A stretch of 64,000 nt of DNA from Paludibacteraceae bacterium (GTDB lineage Bacteria > Bacteroidota > Bacteroidia > Bacteroidales > Paludibacteraceae), in the NCBI GenBank assembly GCA_024401535.1, contig JAKSKX010000004.1, forward strand, positions 62,001 through 126,000. Direction: 5' to 3'. A program made the translations under genes and the position numbers. The notes beneath the pieces were generated by a model, which was not told where the DNA came from, made no database searches, and saw only the letters and a list, made by a program, of their open reading frames with translations. Positions within the stretch are counted from its first letter, which is position 1. Every line of letters begins with the position of its first letter. This document shows positions 53,053 through 62,363 of this stretch, piece after piece.

Positions 53053-54290
53053 GCAATCTGAAGAATATATCAAAGCTGTTTTCTGCTAATGTTGTTGCTC
53101 AGGCATTGGGTGTGATGGTGTATCCTCTGCTTACCCGATTGTACCAGCCGGAAGATTTCGGAGTAATGAACCTTTTCCTTACAGTTGGTTCCATTCTTAC
53201 ACTGGTTGCGGTACTAGATTTGCACAATGCGTTGCCTTTGCCTGAAGAGAGCAAGGGAGCACTTTCTCTTTTCAAGGCAGGTTTGTATTCTTTGGTGGTT
53301 GTGGTTATAGGAGTTGTTATTTCTATTCCTTTCATCGGTTTTTTTTCTGTTGAACTTGTCAATGTTTGGTGGATGATGCCGATCTATGTCGCTGTGGTTG
53401 GAATGTGGCAGTTGGTGAGCTTCTACATGAACAGAGACAAGCAGTTCGGTAAGATAGCGAGCTATCAAGTTCTGCAAAGTTCCTCCAACTCTTTGCTCAA
53501 GATTGTTTTCGGTTACTTGTCACCATCGGGTTTTTACCTTGTAGTGGCGTCTTTACTCGGTCAAATGATTGCCTTTATCTCGGTTTCAACTAAAAAAATG
53601 AGGAATATTTTAGTTGAGCTTAAAGCAATCACATCTACCGACATACACTTCTACTTGGACAAATACAGGCAGTTCCCTTTGTATGCATTCCCCAAGAATC
53701 TCTTGGTGCAGTTAAGCAACGGGCTTCCCGTAATGATTCTTTCTTCTGCTTTTGATATGAAGGAGATAGGATATTTCTCTTTGGCATTAACAATAGGTTT
53801 TCTTCCTATTCAGATGATAGCCAATTCCATCTATCAGGTTTTGCTTCAGACGGTTTCTGAAAAAGTAAACCGAAAAGAGAAAATCAGCGGTTACATCATG
53901 AAATTTATCAAATATTCTTGCGTTGGACTGGTACCGGCGTTTGTAGTATTGTACTTTTGCCTTCCTCTGGTTACTGAATGGATGTTCGGAGATGGATGGG
54001 GTAGAACAGGAGAGGTGTTGAGGCTTCTTCTTCCCTGGTGTTTTGCAACCTATATGCTTTCCTCATTGGTTTTCATTCCAGAGGTATTGATTAAACTCAA
54101 GGGAAACCTTATTATAGAGATAATAAACATTTCAGTCAGGGTATTGGTTATCGAAATAGCAATATACTTCAATAATTTCATGTTAGCTATGCTTTTGATC
54201 GGAGTTTTCACGTTTATAATTCGAACGGCTCAGCTAATATGGTTTGTTAGTTTGTCAAAAGCTTATGACGATAGTTTAGTTGTTCGATAG
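53049..54290 (+). CDS. Oligosaccharide flippase (Wzx-like), first copy
   Basis: A 413-residue multi-pass membrane protein of the polysaccharide transporter/MOP superfamily, about 12 transmembrane helices. The start is typical (SANVVAQALGVMVYPLLTRLYQPEDFGVMNLFLTV cut across helices 1-2). It would flip lipid-linked repeat units across the inner membrane. The ATG overlaps the mtgA stop by 4 nt, so the two are translationally coupled. It differs clearly from the next flippase and could serve a different glycan. Confidence 0.85.
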   Translation: MSNLKNISKLFSANVVAQALGVMVYPLLTRLYQPEDFGVMNLFLTVGSILTLVAVLDLHNALPLPEESKGALSLFKAGLYSLVVVVIGVVISIPFIGFFSVELVNVWWMMPIYVAVVGMWQLVSFYMNRDKQFGKIASYQVLQSSSNSLLKIVFGYLSPSGFYLVVASLLGQMIAFISVSTKKMRNILVELKAITSTDIHFYLDKYRQFPLYAFPKNLLVQLSNGLPVMILSSAFDMKEIGYFSLALTIGFLPIQMIANSIYQVLLQTVSEKVNRKEKISGYIMKFIKYSCVGLVPAFVVLYFCLPLVTEWMFGDGWGRTGEVLRLLLPWCFATYMLSSLVFIPEVLIKLKGNLIIEIINISVRVLVIEIAIYFNNFMLAMLLIGVFTFIIRTAQLIWFVSLSKAYDDSLVVR

Positions 54291-54353
54291 CTCTATTGAT
54301 GCATAGTTATTGTAAAAAGTAGTACCTTTGCGGTCTAATAAAGCAGATATCAA

Positions 54354-55817
54354 GTGCAGGAGAATAGCAGTCATACAAAAAAGGTTTTCCTTTCAGGAGT
54401 ATTCTATTCAGCATTGGCGAAGTATTCGTCTTTGTTGGTGAATATTGTTATTACTGCCATTTTGTCCAGATTGTTTGAGCCTAAGGATTTCGGAGTAGTT
54501 GCTATAGCTACGATGTTTCTGACTTTCTTTTCGAATTTGGTGACTGTAGGAATTTCTCCCGCAATAATCCAAAATAAAGAATTGGAAGAAGAAGATTACC
54601 GAGGCATAAATTCCGTTGTATGGATATTGGCTTTGGTATTGAGTTTTTTGTTCTATTTGTTTGTTCCTGTCATAGAGTCATACTTTGAGTATGGAGAAGA
54701 TTTCAGGAATATTCTCTATTTGTTGTGTTTTTGTATATTCTTCTCGGTTGCCACTATTGTTCCAAATGCCTTGCTTATGAAGGACAAAAAGTTTAAGGTA
54801 GTGACAGTCAGAACAATAATAGTTAATGTATCAACCGGAATATTGGCAGTTTTCTATGCCCTAAATGGTGGAGGAGTTTATGCACTGCTTGTTAATCCTA
54901 TTTTGGGAAACTTCTTGATTTTGATAATAAACTATATTTGTCGCCCGGTTTCTTTTTCTTTGAAGTTCTCATTTTTCAACAAGATATTGTCCTTTGCTAC
55001 CCTACAGATGGTGTTCAATCTGATTTACCTGCTTTACAGAGAGATTGACAAGTTCTGTATTGGAAATATTCTTGGTCCCGACAAATTGGGTTACTATGAG
55101 AAGTCGTACAATGTTATGCTAATGCCATTGACAAATGTTTCTGCAGTCTTGTCTCCGGTGCTTCACCCTGTTTTGAGTGACTACCAGAACAACAGGGAAT
55201 ATATTTGCAATGCATATTTAAGGATGTTGAGGCTGCTTTCCGAAGTAGGTTTCGTTATATCCTTTTTATTTTATGCCTTTTCAGATGTGTTGATACTCAC
55301 CCTGTACGGGGACCAGTGGGTGCCGTCTATTCCGGTGTTCCAAATGCTGAGTTTAAGTATAGCCTTTCAGTTGATGCAGTCGCCTATCGGAGCGGTAATG
55401 CAGTCAATAAACAGACTAGAGGCGTTAATCTATGGCAGTTTGATAGTTCTTTTGTCCTTGGTTGTGTGTATTGGAATAGGTTTGTCAACAAAGAGTCTTG
55501 AGATTACAGCATTGATGATAACTGTTTCATATGTCATAGGGTATTGGGGGTACAATTACTTTGTCTGCAAGTACCTTGAGATTTCTGTATCCGAGATACT
55601 AAGAATCATCGTGAAACCTTTGTCGATATTTGTGGCTGTGATTGTGCAGTTAAGCATTGCCAAGTATTTCCTTGAATGCGGTTCATTGGAACTTTTTGCA
55701 TGTAATATTGTTATTGTAGTGATAAACTCACTATTTTTGTATTTCACTCACAGTTTGCCCGAAGCAGAGAAACTATGCCGTAAGGGACTGTCCAAATTAA
55801 ACAAAAACAAGAATTAA
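54354..55817 (+). CDS. Lipopolysaccharide/oligosaccharide flippase (Wzx-like), second copy
   Basis: A 487-residue polytopic protein, ~14 helices, of the WzxC/TuaB-like branch: LSRLFEPKDFGVVAIATMFL, VGISPAIIQNKELEEEDYRG, NALLMKDKKFKVVTVRT, GPDKLGYYEKSYNVMLMPL. The start is a GTG at 54354; no earlier or nearby ATG exists in frame. A TACCTTTG promoter element at 54323-54330 suggests this gene begins the polysaccharide operon proper. It closely resembles the truncated flippase at the right edge of the window. Confidence 0.85.
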   Translation: MQENSSHTKKVFLSGVFYSALAKYSSLLVNIVITAILSRLFEPKDFGVVAIATMFLTFFSNLVTVGISPAIIQNKELEEEDYRGINSVVWILALVLSFLFYLFVPVIESYFEYGEDFRNILYLLCFCIFFSVATIVPNALLMKDKKFKVVTVRTIIVNVSTGILAVFYALNGGGVYALLVNPILGNFLILIINYICRPVSFSLKFSFFNKILSFATLQMVFNLIYLLYREIDKFCIGNILGPDKLGYYEKSYNVMLMPLTNVSAVLSPVLHPVLSDYQNNREYICNAYLRMLRLLSEVGFVISFLFYAFSDVLILTLYGDQWVPSIPVFQMLSLSIAFQLMQSPIGAVMQSINRLEALIYGSLIVLLSLVVCIGIGLSTKSLEITALMITVSYVIGYWGYNYFVCKYLEISVSEILRIIVKPLSIFVAVIVQLSIAKYFLECGSLELFACNIVIVVINSLFLYFTHSLPEAEKLCRKGLSKLNKNKN

Positions 55818-55820
55818 GAT

Positions 55821-56897
55821 ATGCTGTCTGCAATTACAAGAATATTCAAGCTCGATTTAGCCGACAAGTTAGGAATAAGGAGAAGGCCTTTGGTCATACA
55901 GCTGCCTATTACCGGTAAATGTAACTCAAGGTGCGTAACCTGTAATGTGTGGAAGCAAGATACTCATAATGACATAGATCCAGAGAAACTGGGTAAAGTC
56001 TTGTCGCATCCATATTTTTCCAAAGTCAGGTCGGTTGGTGTCAATGGTGGAGAAACGGTTTTGCACCGCCAGTTTGAAAAAGTTGTAGACACACTTTTTG
56101 TTCTGCCTAATCTTAGGGACATAACTTTGATTTCAAATGGTTTGCTGACGAATATCCTGCTAGAAATACTTGAAGTGGTACATTCCAAGTGCAGGGAACA
56201 TGGTGTTCATCTGGCTTTAGTCTTTTCTGTCGATTCCATCGGAGAAACTCATGATATTGTTCGTGGTGTTCCGAATGCCTTTAGCAAGACTTCATCTACA
56301 GTTCTTGAGGTACTGAAAGACAAGTCAAAGTATTGTGACAGCTTCAGACTTGGCTGTACGATATCCCGTTATAATGTCTATGAGCTTTTCAAGGTGGAAA
56401 GTTTTGCTGACGAGAACAATGTTGACGTGGAATATCATCTGGCTGTGCCAAACAAAAGAATACATACGTTCAACGATGCTGAAAGATATTCCGTCCTTTC
56501 CGATGAAAAAGCAAAGCTCATGGCAATAGAGTTCTTTCAAAGCAGAATGTCAAAAGCAAAGAATATCGGTGACAAGATGCGCTACTATATGCAGATACTA
56601 TATCTGCAGAACGGAGGTAAAGGCAGGCTTTCAACATGTAATTTCAGATACAGGGATATTACTATAGACGAGAATATGGAGTTCTACCTTTGTGCTACGG
56701 CAAGTGATTCGTTGGGCAATATCTATGATGAAGGCGTAGAAAATGTAACTTCAAAGAAGAGATTCAAGAAAGCCGAGATGCAGGTGTTCTCTAATTGTGA
56801 CACTTGTATTCACTATTGTTGGTCACCTACAATCAAGGGTGTGTTCATCATCGCCATCGAAAAGCTGAGACTAATATGGCGCAGTAAAATGTTTTAA
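55821..56897 (+). CDS. Radical SAM protein with SPASM-like C-terminal domain
   Basis: A 358-residue radical SAM enzyme. The [4Fe-4S]/SAM motif is CNSRCVTCNVW (CxxxCxxC, ~residues 33-43) after LVIQLPITGK, followed by SVGVNGGET. The C-terminal region has cysteines placed like an auxiliary cluster (STCNFRYRD, FYLCATA, SNCDTCIHYCW). Substrates of related cluster-encoded enzymes include sugars and lipid-linked precursors; here the target is unknown. It lies between a flippase (3 nt upstream) and a pyruvyl transferase (0 nt downstream), so a step in glycan modification is inferred. Confidence 0.85.
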   Translation: MLSAITRIFKLDLADKLGIRRRPLVIQLPITGKCNSRCVTCNVWKQDTHNDIDPEKLGKVLSHPYFSKVRSVGVNGGETVLHRQFEKVVDTLFVLPNLRDITLISNGLLTNILLEILEVVHSKCREHGVHLALVFSVDSIGETHDIVRGVPNAFSKTSSTVLEVLKDKSKYCDSFRLGCTISRYNVYELFKVESFADENNVDVEYHLAVPNKRIHTFNDAERYSVLSDEKAKLMAIEFFQSRMSKAKNIGDKMRYYMQILYLQNGGKGRLSTCNFRYRDITIDENMEFYLCATASDSLGNIYDEGVENVTSKKRFKKAEMQVFSNCDTCIHYCWSPTIKGVFIIAIEKLRLIWRSKMF

Positions 56898-58040
56898 ATG
56901 AAACGTGAAAGAATGAAGAGAATAAATATAGTTGGATGGTATGGCACTGAGACTATAGGGGATAGAGCTATTCTTGCCGGATTGGTCAGTTTGTTTTCGC
57001 TTGTCGTTGACGAGTTTGAAATAATCTTAGGTTCATTATGCCCGTCATTTTCACAGCGTACAGTTCTTGAGGATGGAGAATTCCTTAATCAAATTTCCGG
57101 TGGGAAGATGAAGAACATATCTCTCTATGACACCACTATAAAGTCAGAGATAAAAAAATACGTTCAAAAGAGCGATTTTTTATTTTTTGGCGGAGGTCCC
57201 TTTATGGATATACCTGCAACAAAGATGCTGGAGTTCGCTTTCGAGTATGCCAAGAAATGTGGTGTTCGTACCGGAGTTCTTGGCTGCGGATATGGTCCAA
57301 TCAAGGAAACGAAATACAAGGAGATGGTCAAGTCTTTGGTTTCCGCTTCCGATATTGTCATTTTTCGAGATGCCATTTCAAAGCAGGAATATGAGAAGGA
57401 ATCAGGGGATGACAGATGTTGTTCTTCAATAGATCCCGCTGTATTCTGTGCAGCCTATGCAAAGCAGATTCTGTCTGTAAGTCAGCCAGAATGCGCTGAC
57501 GTGGTATTCAACTTCCGTGATGTGACGCTTGATTCCTATGACAGTGTAAAGGCTACCGAATATAAGAACTATTTTTGCTCACTCATCAAAAAGGAAGCCG
57601 ATGAAAAGGGGGAAAAAGTTCACCTTGTGCCTATGCACACGTACTATGTAGGCGGGGATGACAGGAAGTATCTCTATGAACTGCAAAAATCGTGTGAAAG
57701 TAATAAAATACAGTTGCAATCCGTTCCGCTTTCTTTGTTTGACACCATGAAGACGTACTATAACGCAAAGTATTGTTACGGTATGCGTTTCCATTCGGTT
57801 GTGCTTCAAACTATTTTGAACGGAAGAAACATAGTTCTGGATTACACCGATTCAAAAAAAGGAAAAACAATCGGTTTTTTGAAACAGCTCGAATTGGAAG
57901 ATTTCTATAGCAAGTCCTATGTCTCTTTGACTCAGGGTAATTATGTAGATTTGGTACCCGCCGATAATGTGTTGTTTCCGAAAGAAAAAATAGACATGTA
58001 TCGCAATGTATATATAAATGAATTGTCAAAACTGCTGTAA
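56898..58040 (+). CDS. Polysaccharide pyruvyl transferase family protein
   Basis: A 380-residue enzyme of the CsaB/WcaK-like family that adds ketal-linked pyruvate to sugars. Motifs: INIVGWYGTETIGDRAILAG at the start, FLFFGGGPFMDIP, and CYGMRFHSVVLQTILNGR near the C-terminus. Its ATG directly follows the TAA of the radical SAM gene, so coupling is certain at the level of the transcript. An internal Met five codons later is an alternative start. It would give the glycan a negative charge. Confidence 0.88.
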   Translation: MKRERMKRINIVGWYGTETIGDRAILAGLVSLFSLVVDEFEIILGSLCPSFSQRTVLEDGEFLNQISGGKMKNISLYDTTIKSEIKKYVQKSDFLFFGGGPFMDIPATKMLEFAFEYAKKCGVRTGVLGCGYGPIKETKYKEMVKSLVSASDIVIFRDAISKQEYEKESGDDRCCSSIDPAVFCAAYAKQILSVSQPECADVVFNFRDVTLDSYDSVKATEYKNYFCSLIKKEADEKGEKVHLVPMHTYYVGGDDRKYLYELQKSCESNKIQLQSVPLSLFDTMKTYYNAKYCYGMRFHSVVLQTILNGRNIVLDYTDSKKGKTIGFLKQLELEDFYSKSYVSLTQGNYVDLVPADNVLFPKEKIDMYRNVYINELSKLL

Positions 58041-58051
58041 AGGCCGATGAA

Positions 58052-58735
58052 ATGGAAGTAGATGTTAAAAACTTTATGGAGATATTCAAGGTGAATTGGT
58101 TAAAGACCATTTACTTTAACTTCAAGTATCTGCCTTTTAAAAAGGCCATAAAATTGCCGTGTTTCGTTTACCGACATGTGTGGCTGAAGAAGATGGGTGG
58201 AGTTCTTGACATTCCAGGCAAAGCAAGTACAGGCATGTTCAAGCTCGGTCCTGTCGGCCTTGGTACTATCGACTGTAAGCGTGAGAGGCTGATTTGGGAA
58301 GTCGGGGGAAAAGTGATAGTCAGGGGAAGAACAAATTTTGGACTTGGCAGCAGAATAACAATAGGTCGTGATTCAACTTTGGATATTGGCGCAGACTTCT
58401 GTATTTCCGGCAATTCAACAATAATAAGCCAAAAGGGAATAACTTTCGGAGAAAAATGTCTGCTTTCATGGGATATTTTGGTTATGGATACAGACTTTCA
58501 TGATATAGTCGGACTTGACGGTAATGTGCTTAATGACCCGAGACCAATAACTTTCGGCAAGCATGTGTGGTTAGGTTGCAGAAGTACAATCCTAAAGGGT
58601 GTTTCAATAGCAGACGATACCGTAGTTGCTGCCGGTTCCATCATTTCGAAATCTTTTGACGACAACAATGTTATAGTCGGAGGTTCCGGCAAAGACCAAA
58701 ATGTTATAAAAAGAAATATAAACTGGGTAAAGTAG
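58052..58735 (+). CDS. Hexapeptide-repeat acyltransferase, first copy
   Basis: A 227-residue left-handed beta-helix transferase. An N-terminal helical part (~1-60) precedes hexapeptide repeats (ITIGRDSTLDIGADFCI, ITFGKHVWLGCRSTILKGV, IADDTVVAAGSIISK), with the likely catalytic His in MDTDFHDI. It probably transfers acetyl or another acyl group to a sugar. It lies in the polysaccharide operon, 11 nt after the pyruvyl transferase. The donor and acceptor cannot be told. Confidence 0.85.
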   Translation: MEVDVKNFMEIFKVNWLKTIYFNFKYLPFKKAIKLPCFVYRHVWLKKMGGVLDIPGKASTGMFKLGPVGLGTIDCKRERLIWEVGGKVIVRGRTNFGLGSRITIGRDSTLDIGADFCISGNSTIISQKGITFGEKCLLSWDILVMDTDFHDIVGLDGNVLNDPRPITFGKHVWLGCRSTILKGVSIADDTVVAAGSIISKSFDDNNVIVGGSGKDQNVIKRNINWVK

Positions 58736-58739
58736 TACT

Positions 58740-59918
58740 ATGAAAGTAGTTCAGATAAATAAACTTGATACAGACGGTGCAGGGTTGTGCTGTTACAGAA
58801 TCCACAAGTCCTTGATTCGTCGGGGAGTGGAAAGCTCCATGCTTGTGGCAAAGAAAACGGTGAAGGACTCTACGGTCAGGGCCTATAACAGGTTTCTATA
58901 TTTCTGCATGCTTGTTTCCCAAACTTTATCCAGAAAGTTCGGCGCAGAAAAAAGAATGAACGAATCTGTAAAAAAGTCCGATGGAGTCAAAGGTTTTTAT
59001 TCTCTGCCGACGTCGTTTTCTTTCCTTCATCTTGACAAGGCTGTAAGGAACGCTGACTTGGTTCACATTCATTGGGTGAACTGCTTTCTTGACTATCCAA
59101 GTTTTTTCGCTAAGGTAAAGAAACCGATTGTGATGACACTGCATGATGAAAACTTGTTCTACGGAATAGCTCATTATGAAAGAAATGTGCTGAAAGACAG
59201 CGAGGTTGAGAAGAAGTACTATGACTTGAAACAAAAAAGCATTTCGGGTGTAGAAAAACTTGGTATAGTATTTTTGTCAAAGATGATGTATGACAAATAC
59301 AAGAACCATGAAATAGTCAGAAAAGCAAAGACAACGATTATTCACAATTCGGTGGACTGTTCACTTTTCAACATCAAAGACAAAAACTCGGCAAGGAAAA
59401 AATACGGAATAAAATCCGATGAAACCATATTTATCATGGTTGCAAACGTAATTACCGAAGAGAGAAAGGGACTGCTAGTTGCAATAGAAGCGTTGGAGAA
59501 ACTAGGTATTCCGAAAGCAAAGATTCTAGCTGTCGGCAACAATCCGACAAATTTCAGTCACGAGCGTGTAATAACTACTGGTCCGATCAGAGACGGTGAG
59601 GAGTTGTCGTACGCCTATTCCTCTGCCGATTATTTCATAATGCCGTCCATGCAGGAGGCCTTTGCGCAGACTCCAATAGAGGCGATGGCGTGCGGAGTTC
59701 CTGCTGTTGTCTTTCCGGTAAGTGGAACCGAGGAACTTATGAACGATACTTGTGGAGTGAGATGTTCCGGTTTCACTGTCGAAGATCTTGTCGAGGGCAT
59801 TAAGAAGGCAATGACTACAAGCTATGAAAAAGACAATATTAGAGAATACGTGAGTCTAAACTTTTCCCCGGAGCATATAGCCGATATGTATATTGATTTT
59901 TATAAAAATTTGTTGTAA
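58740..59918 (+). CDS. Glycosyltransferase family 4 protein
   Basis: A 392-residue GT-B fold retaining glycosyltransferase. The acceptor domain starts VVQINKLDTDGAGLCCYRIHKSL and includes ADLVHIHWVN and MTLHDENLF. The donor domain has IFIMVANVITEERKGLLVAIEALE and the E-x7-E motif in MQEAFAQTPIEAMACGVPAVVFPVSG. It would add one sugar to a lipid-linked oligosaccharide on the cytosolic side. It is the last gene before the 59.9-60.3 kb gap. Confidence 0.9.
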   Translation: MKVVQINKLDTDGAGLCCYRIHKSLIRRGVESSMLVAKKTVKDSTVRAYNRFLYFCMLVSQTLSRKFGAEKRMNESVKKSDGVKGFYSLPTSFSFLHLDKAVRNADLVHIHWVNCFLDYPSFFAKVKKPIVMTLHDENLFYGIAHYERNVLKDSEVEKKYYDLKQKSISGVEKLGIVFLSKMMYDKYKNHEIVRKAKTTIIHNSVDCSLFNIKDKNSARKKYGIKSDETIFIMVANVITEERKGLLVAIEALEKLGIPKAKILAVGNNPTNFSHERVITTGPIRDGEELSYAYSSADYFIMPSMQEAFAQTPIEAMACGVPAVVFPVSGTEELMNDTCGVRCSGFTVEDLVEGIKKAMTTSYEKDNIREYVSLNFSPEHIADMYIDFYKNLL

Positions 59919-60342
59919 AAATCACGAATGGTCACAACTTTCTGCAAAGTGTGGCTGTAAGTTCTCAAAACAAAGTTGCTATAGGGCAGAAATATAAGTG
60001 GTAAAGCTCTTTCAAACAAAGATTTTGGCTGTAATAATGCCAAATGTTCATTTATTTTGACTAATTTTGTACTGATTTTCGTCAAATGATGAAGGAATCA
60101 GTACCTACATACCACTTAAATCCTATTATTTCAAATAGTTATACGAAATAGTAGGAGTCATACTATTGACTTTTCAATAAAAATTGTCAGAGGAAATTTC
60201 AAATAACAAGAGGATAGCAAAGAACACGATGTTCCTGTATATCCTATTTTGACTTTTTTTGTTGTATGTATTGAAAATCTAATTTAAGAGATAGATATTC
60301 GCCTCTATCCTGATCTCCAAAATATTAAATAAAAAAATTAAG
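59919..60342. other. Non-coding gap inside the polysaccharide cluster with several inverted repeats
   Basis: 424 bp with no convincing gene. Inverted repeats: GTACTGATT/AATCAGTAC (60069-60104); TCCTATTATTTC/GAAATAGTAGGA (60121-60132 and 60145-60156, one wobble); and AGGATA...TATCCT around 60215-60250. A short minus-strand ORF (59900-60085) has no recognised family. Composition beyond this point is more AT-rich than before it. It may be an operon boundary or the scar of a past recombination. Confidence 0.45.
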
Positions 60343-61179
60343 ATGAAGGTATTAGTCACAGGTGCCAATGGGTATATTGGATGTCACGTTGTGAAAGAAC
60401 TTCTAAACGAAGGAAATGAAGTTGTAGCTTGCGACATTAGAATTGACGATAGTATTGACTCTCGTGCAGAAAAAATAGAATACAATATCTTTAATTCATT
60501 TGACGGAAATCTTTTCGAAAAGTTTGGAAATCCAGATGTTTGTCTTCATCTTGCTTGGAGAAACGGTTTTGTGCATAATGCAGAAACCCAAATGGGAGAT
60601 TTGTCAGGTCATTACAATTTTTTAACTGCCTTGATCAAGGGAGGATTAAAGCGTGTGGCTGTAATGGGCAGTATGCATGAGGTAGGTTATTGGGAAGGAG
60701 CTATAGATGAAAATACACCTTGTAATCCTTCTTCGATGTATGGTATCGCAAAAAATGCCTTACGTCAGTCTTTGATGCTTTATTGCAAACAGAATGAATG
60801 TGTTTTGCAGTGGTTACGATGCTATTATATTCTAGGGGACGATAGAAGAAATAATTCCATTTTTTGCAAGATTTTGGAAGCAGAAGAACGAGGACAGGAT
60901 TTATTCCCATTTACATCAGGAAAGAACAAATATGATTTCATAGAAGTTGATAAACTTGCTGTATTGCTTTCAAAAGCCGTGACTCAGGATAAAGTTAATG
61001 GCATAATAAATTGCTGTACAGGTATCCCTGTTTCTTTGGCTGACAGAGTGGAGCAGTTTATCAAGGATAATAATCTGAAAATACGTTTGGATTATGGCAA
61101 GTTCCCGGATAGACCATATGATTCTCCTTGTGAGTATGGTGATGTGACTAAAATTACTCAAATTTTGAATCATAAATAG
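60343..61179 (+). CDS. NAD-dependent epimerase/dehydratase (short-chain, extended type)
   Basis: A 278-residue nucleotide-sugar modifying enzyme. The Rossmann motif is VLVTGANGYIGCHVV at the start; the catalytic YxxxK is in SSMYGIAKNALRQ, with the active Ser/Thr region VAVMGSMHEVG. It is slightly shorter than UDP-glucose 4-epimerase and probably makes a rare sugar or reduces a keto-sugar. It begins the second, more AT-rich half of the polysaccharide cluster. Confidence 0.85.
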   Translation: MKVLVTGANGYIGCHVVKELLNEGNEVVACDIRIDDSIDSRAEKIEYNIFNSFDGNLFEKFGNPDVCLHLAWRNGFVHNAETQMGDLSGHYNFLTALIKGGLKRVAVMGSMHEVGYWEGAIDENTPCNPSSMYGIAKNALRQSLMLYCKQNECVLQWLRCYYILGDDRRNNSIFCKILEAEERGQDLFPFTSGKNKYDFIEVDKLAVLLSKAVTQDKVNGIINCCTGIPVSLADRVEQFIKDNNLKIRLDYGKFPDRPYDSPCEYGDVTKITQILNHK

Positions 61180-61196
61180 GTGTAAGTGATTTTGTC

Positions 61197-61742
61197 ATGA
61201 AAAAAAACATATCTGAAATATTAAATAGTATTTGCAGAAAGATAGTCAATAGGTCAAACTACAACTTCCCTTTCAAGAAGTGCGGAGCTAATCTTAAAGT
61301 GTTGGGTTTCCCTTATTATTGCTGGAACAAGAATGTATTTCTAGGAGATAATGTTCAGATATATCCAGGAGTAACTTTTTTTGGTGATGGAGATGTTGTT
61401 ATCGAAGATAATGTAAAGATAGGTAACAATGTTATTATAAATGCTACTAATGATGGTGGTGGAATAAGGATAGGAAAGGGTACTATTATAGCTGCAAATT
61501 CCTATATTATTGATAATAATCACGGTACAAAAATCGGAAGTAGTATTTGTGAGCAAAAAGTTGAAGCATTACCTTTGCAAATTGGTAAGTATTGTTGGAT
61601 TGCTGCAAATTGTACTGTAGGAAAAGGAACAATTCTTGGGGATGGTTGTGTTGTGGCAGCAAACAGTTTCGTGAACAAGGAGTTTGAGGCTAATTCGATA
61701 GTTGGAGGTTCTCCTGCAAGATTTATCAAGTTAAGGTCATAG
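61197..61742 (+). CDS. Hexapeptide-repeat acyltransferase, second copy
   Basis: A 181-residue left-handed beta-helix acyltransferase (LDNVQ-type start; repeats VVIEDNVKIGNNVIIN, IRIGKGTIIAANSYI, GKYCWIAANCTVGKGTIL, DGCVVAANSFV), with IVGGSPARFIK near the C-terminus. The likely catalytic His is in DNNHGTK. It is a typical sugar O-acetyltransferase in glycan clusters, 17 nt after the epimerase gene. The acceptor is unknown. Confidence 0.85.
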   Translation: MKKNISEILNSICRKIVNRSNYNFPFKKCGANLKVLGFPYYCWNKNVFLGDNVQIYPGVTFFGDGDVVIEDNVKIGNNVIINATNDGGGIRIGKGTIIAANSYIIDNNHGTKIGSSICEQKVEALPLQIGKYCWIAANCTVGKGTILGDGCVVAANSFVNKEFEANSIVGGSPARFIKLRS

Positions 61743-61751
61743 CATATAACG

Positions 61752-62363
61752 ATGAGCATACTTTATTCTATACGTTTTTACTTTAACTGTGTAAGTGGCT
61801 GTGTTTCTCGTTATTTAGAAAGATTTAAACTGGAAAGAAAGTTTCGTAAAGAAGGTGGAATTCTTGGTCAGTCGTCGCAGTTACTAAATTCCCAATATAT
61901 TGTCATTGGAAAAAATGTTAGAATAAAGGAAGGTTATAGAATAGAATGCTATGATAATTTTCATGGTCAAAAACTGAACCCTAAGTTAATATTGGAAGAT
62001 GGTGTAATTATTGGACCAAGGTTTACGTGTTTTGTAGCGGATATGGTACGTATAAAGAAAGACACTATTTTTGCTGGGAATGTGACTTTAGTTTCAGAAA
62101 ACCATGGTATGGATCCAGAATCGAGTCTTCCGTATCATGCGCAACCTTTGACTACTGGCTTTATAACTATAGGAGAGGGTTGCTGGTTAGGACAAAATGT
62201 AACAGTTTTATCTAATGTAACAATTGGAGATAAGTGTATCATTGGCTCCAATTCAGTTGTTGCCAAAGATATACCTCCGTATTCTATTGCGGTTGGATCT
62301 CCGGCTCGTGTGATTAAACGATATAATTTTGAAGAGCATAAATGGCAGAGTTTGACAAAATAA
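61752..62363 (+). CDS. Hexapeptide-repeat acetyltransferase, third copy (WbbJ/maltose acetyltransferase-like)
   Basis: A 203-residue acetyltransferase with hexapeptide repeats (YIVIGKNVRIKEGYRIE, ITIGEGCWLGQNVTVLSNV, IGDKCIIGSNSVVAKDI) and the ending SIAVGSPARVIKRYNF. The catalytic His is probably in SENHGMDPE. It starts 9 nt after the previous acyltransferase and overlaps the following glycosyltransferase by 22 nt, so these are co-translated. Confidence 0.87.
   Translation: MSILYSIRFYFNCVSGCVSRYLERFKLERKFRKEGGILGQSSQLLNSQYIVIGKNVRIKEGYRIECYDNFHGQKLNPKLILEDGVIIGPRFTCFVADMVRIKKDTIFAGNVTLVSENHGMDPESSLPYHAQPLTTGFITIGEGCWLGQNVTVLSNVTIGDKCIIGSNSVVAKDIPPYSIAVGSPARVIKRYNFEEHKWQSLTK

Noticed and set aside
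59900-60085. Minus-strand 61-codon ORF as a transposase remnant
   Set aside because: No transposase motif, terminal repeat or target duplication could be identified; it partly overlaps the glycosyltransferase gene end.
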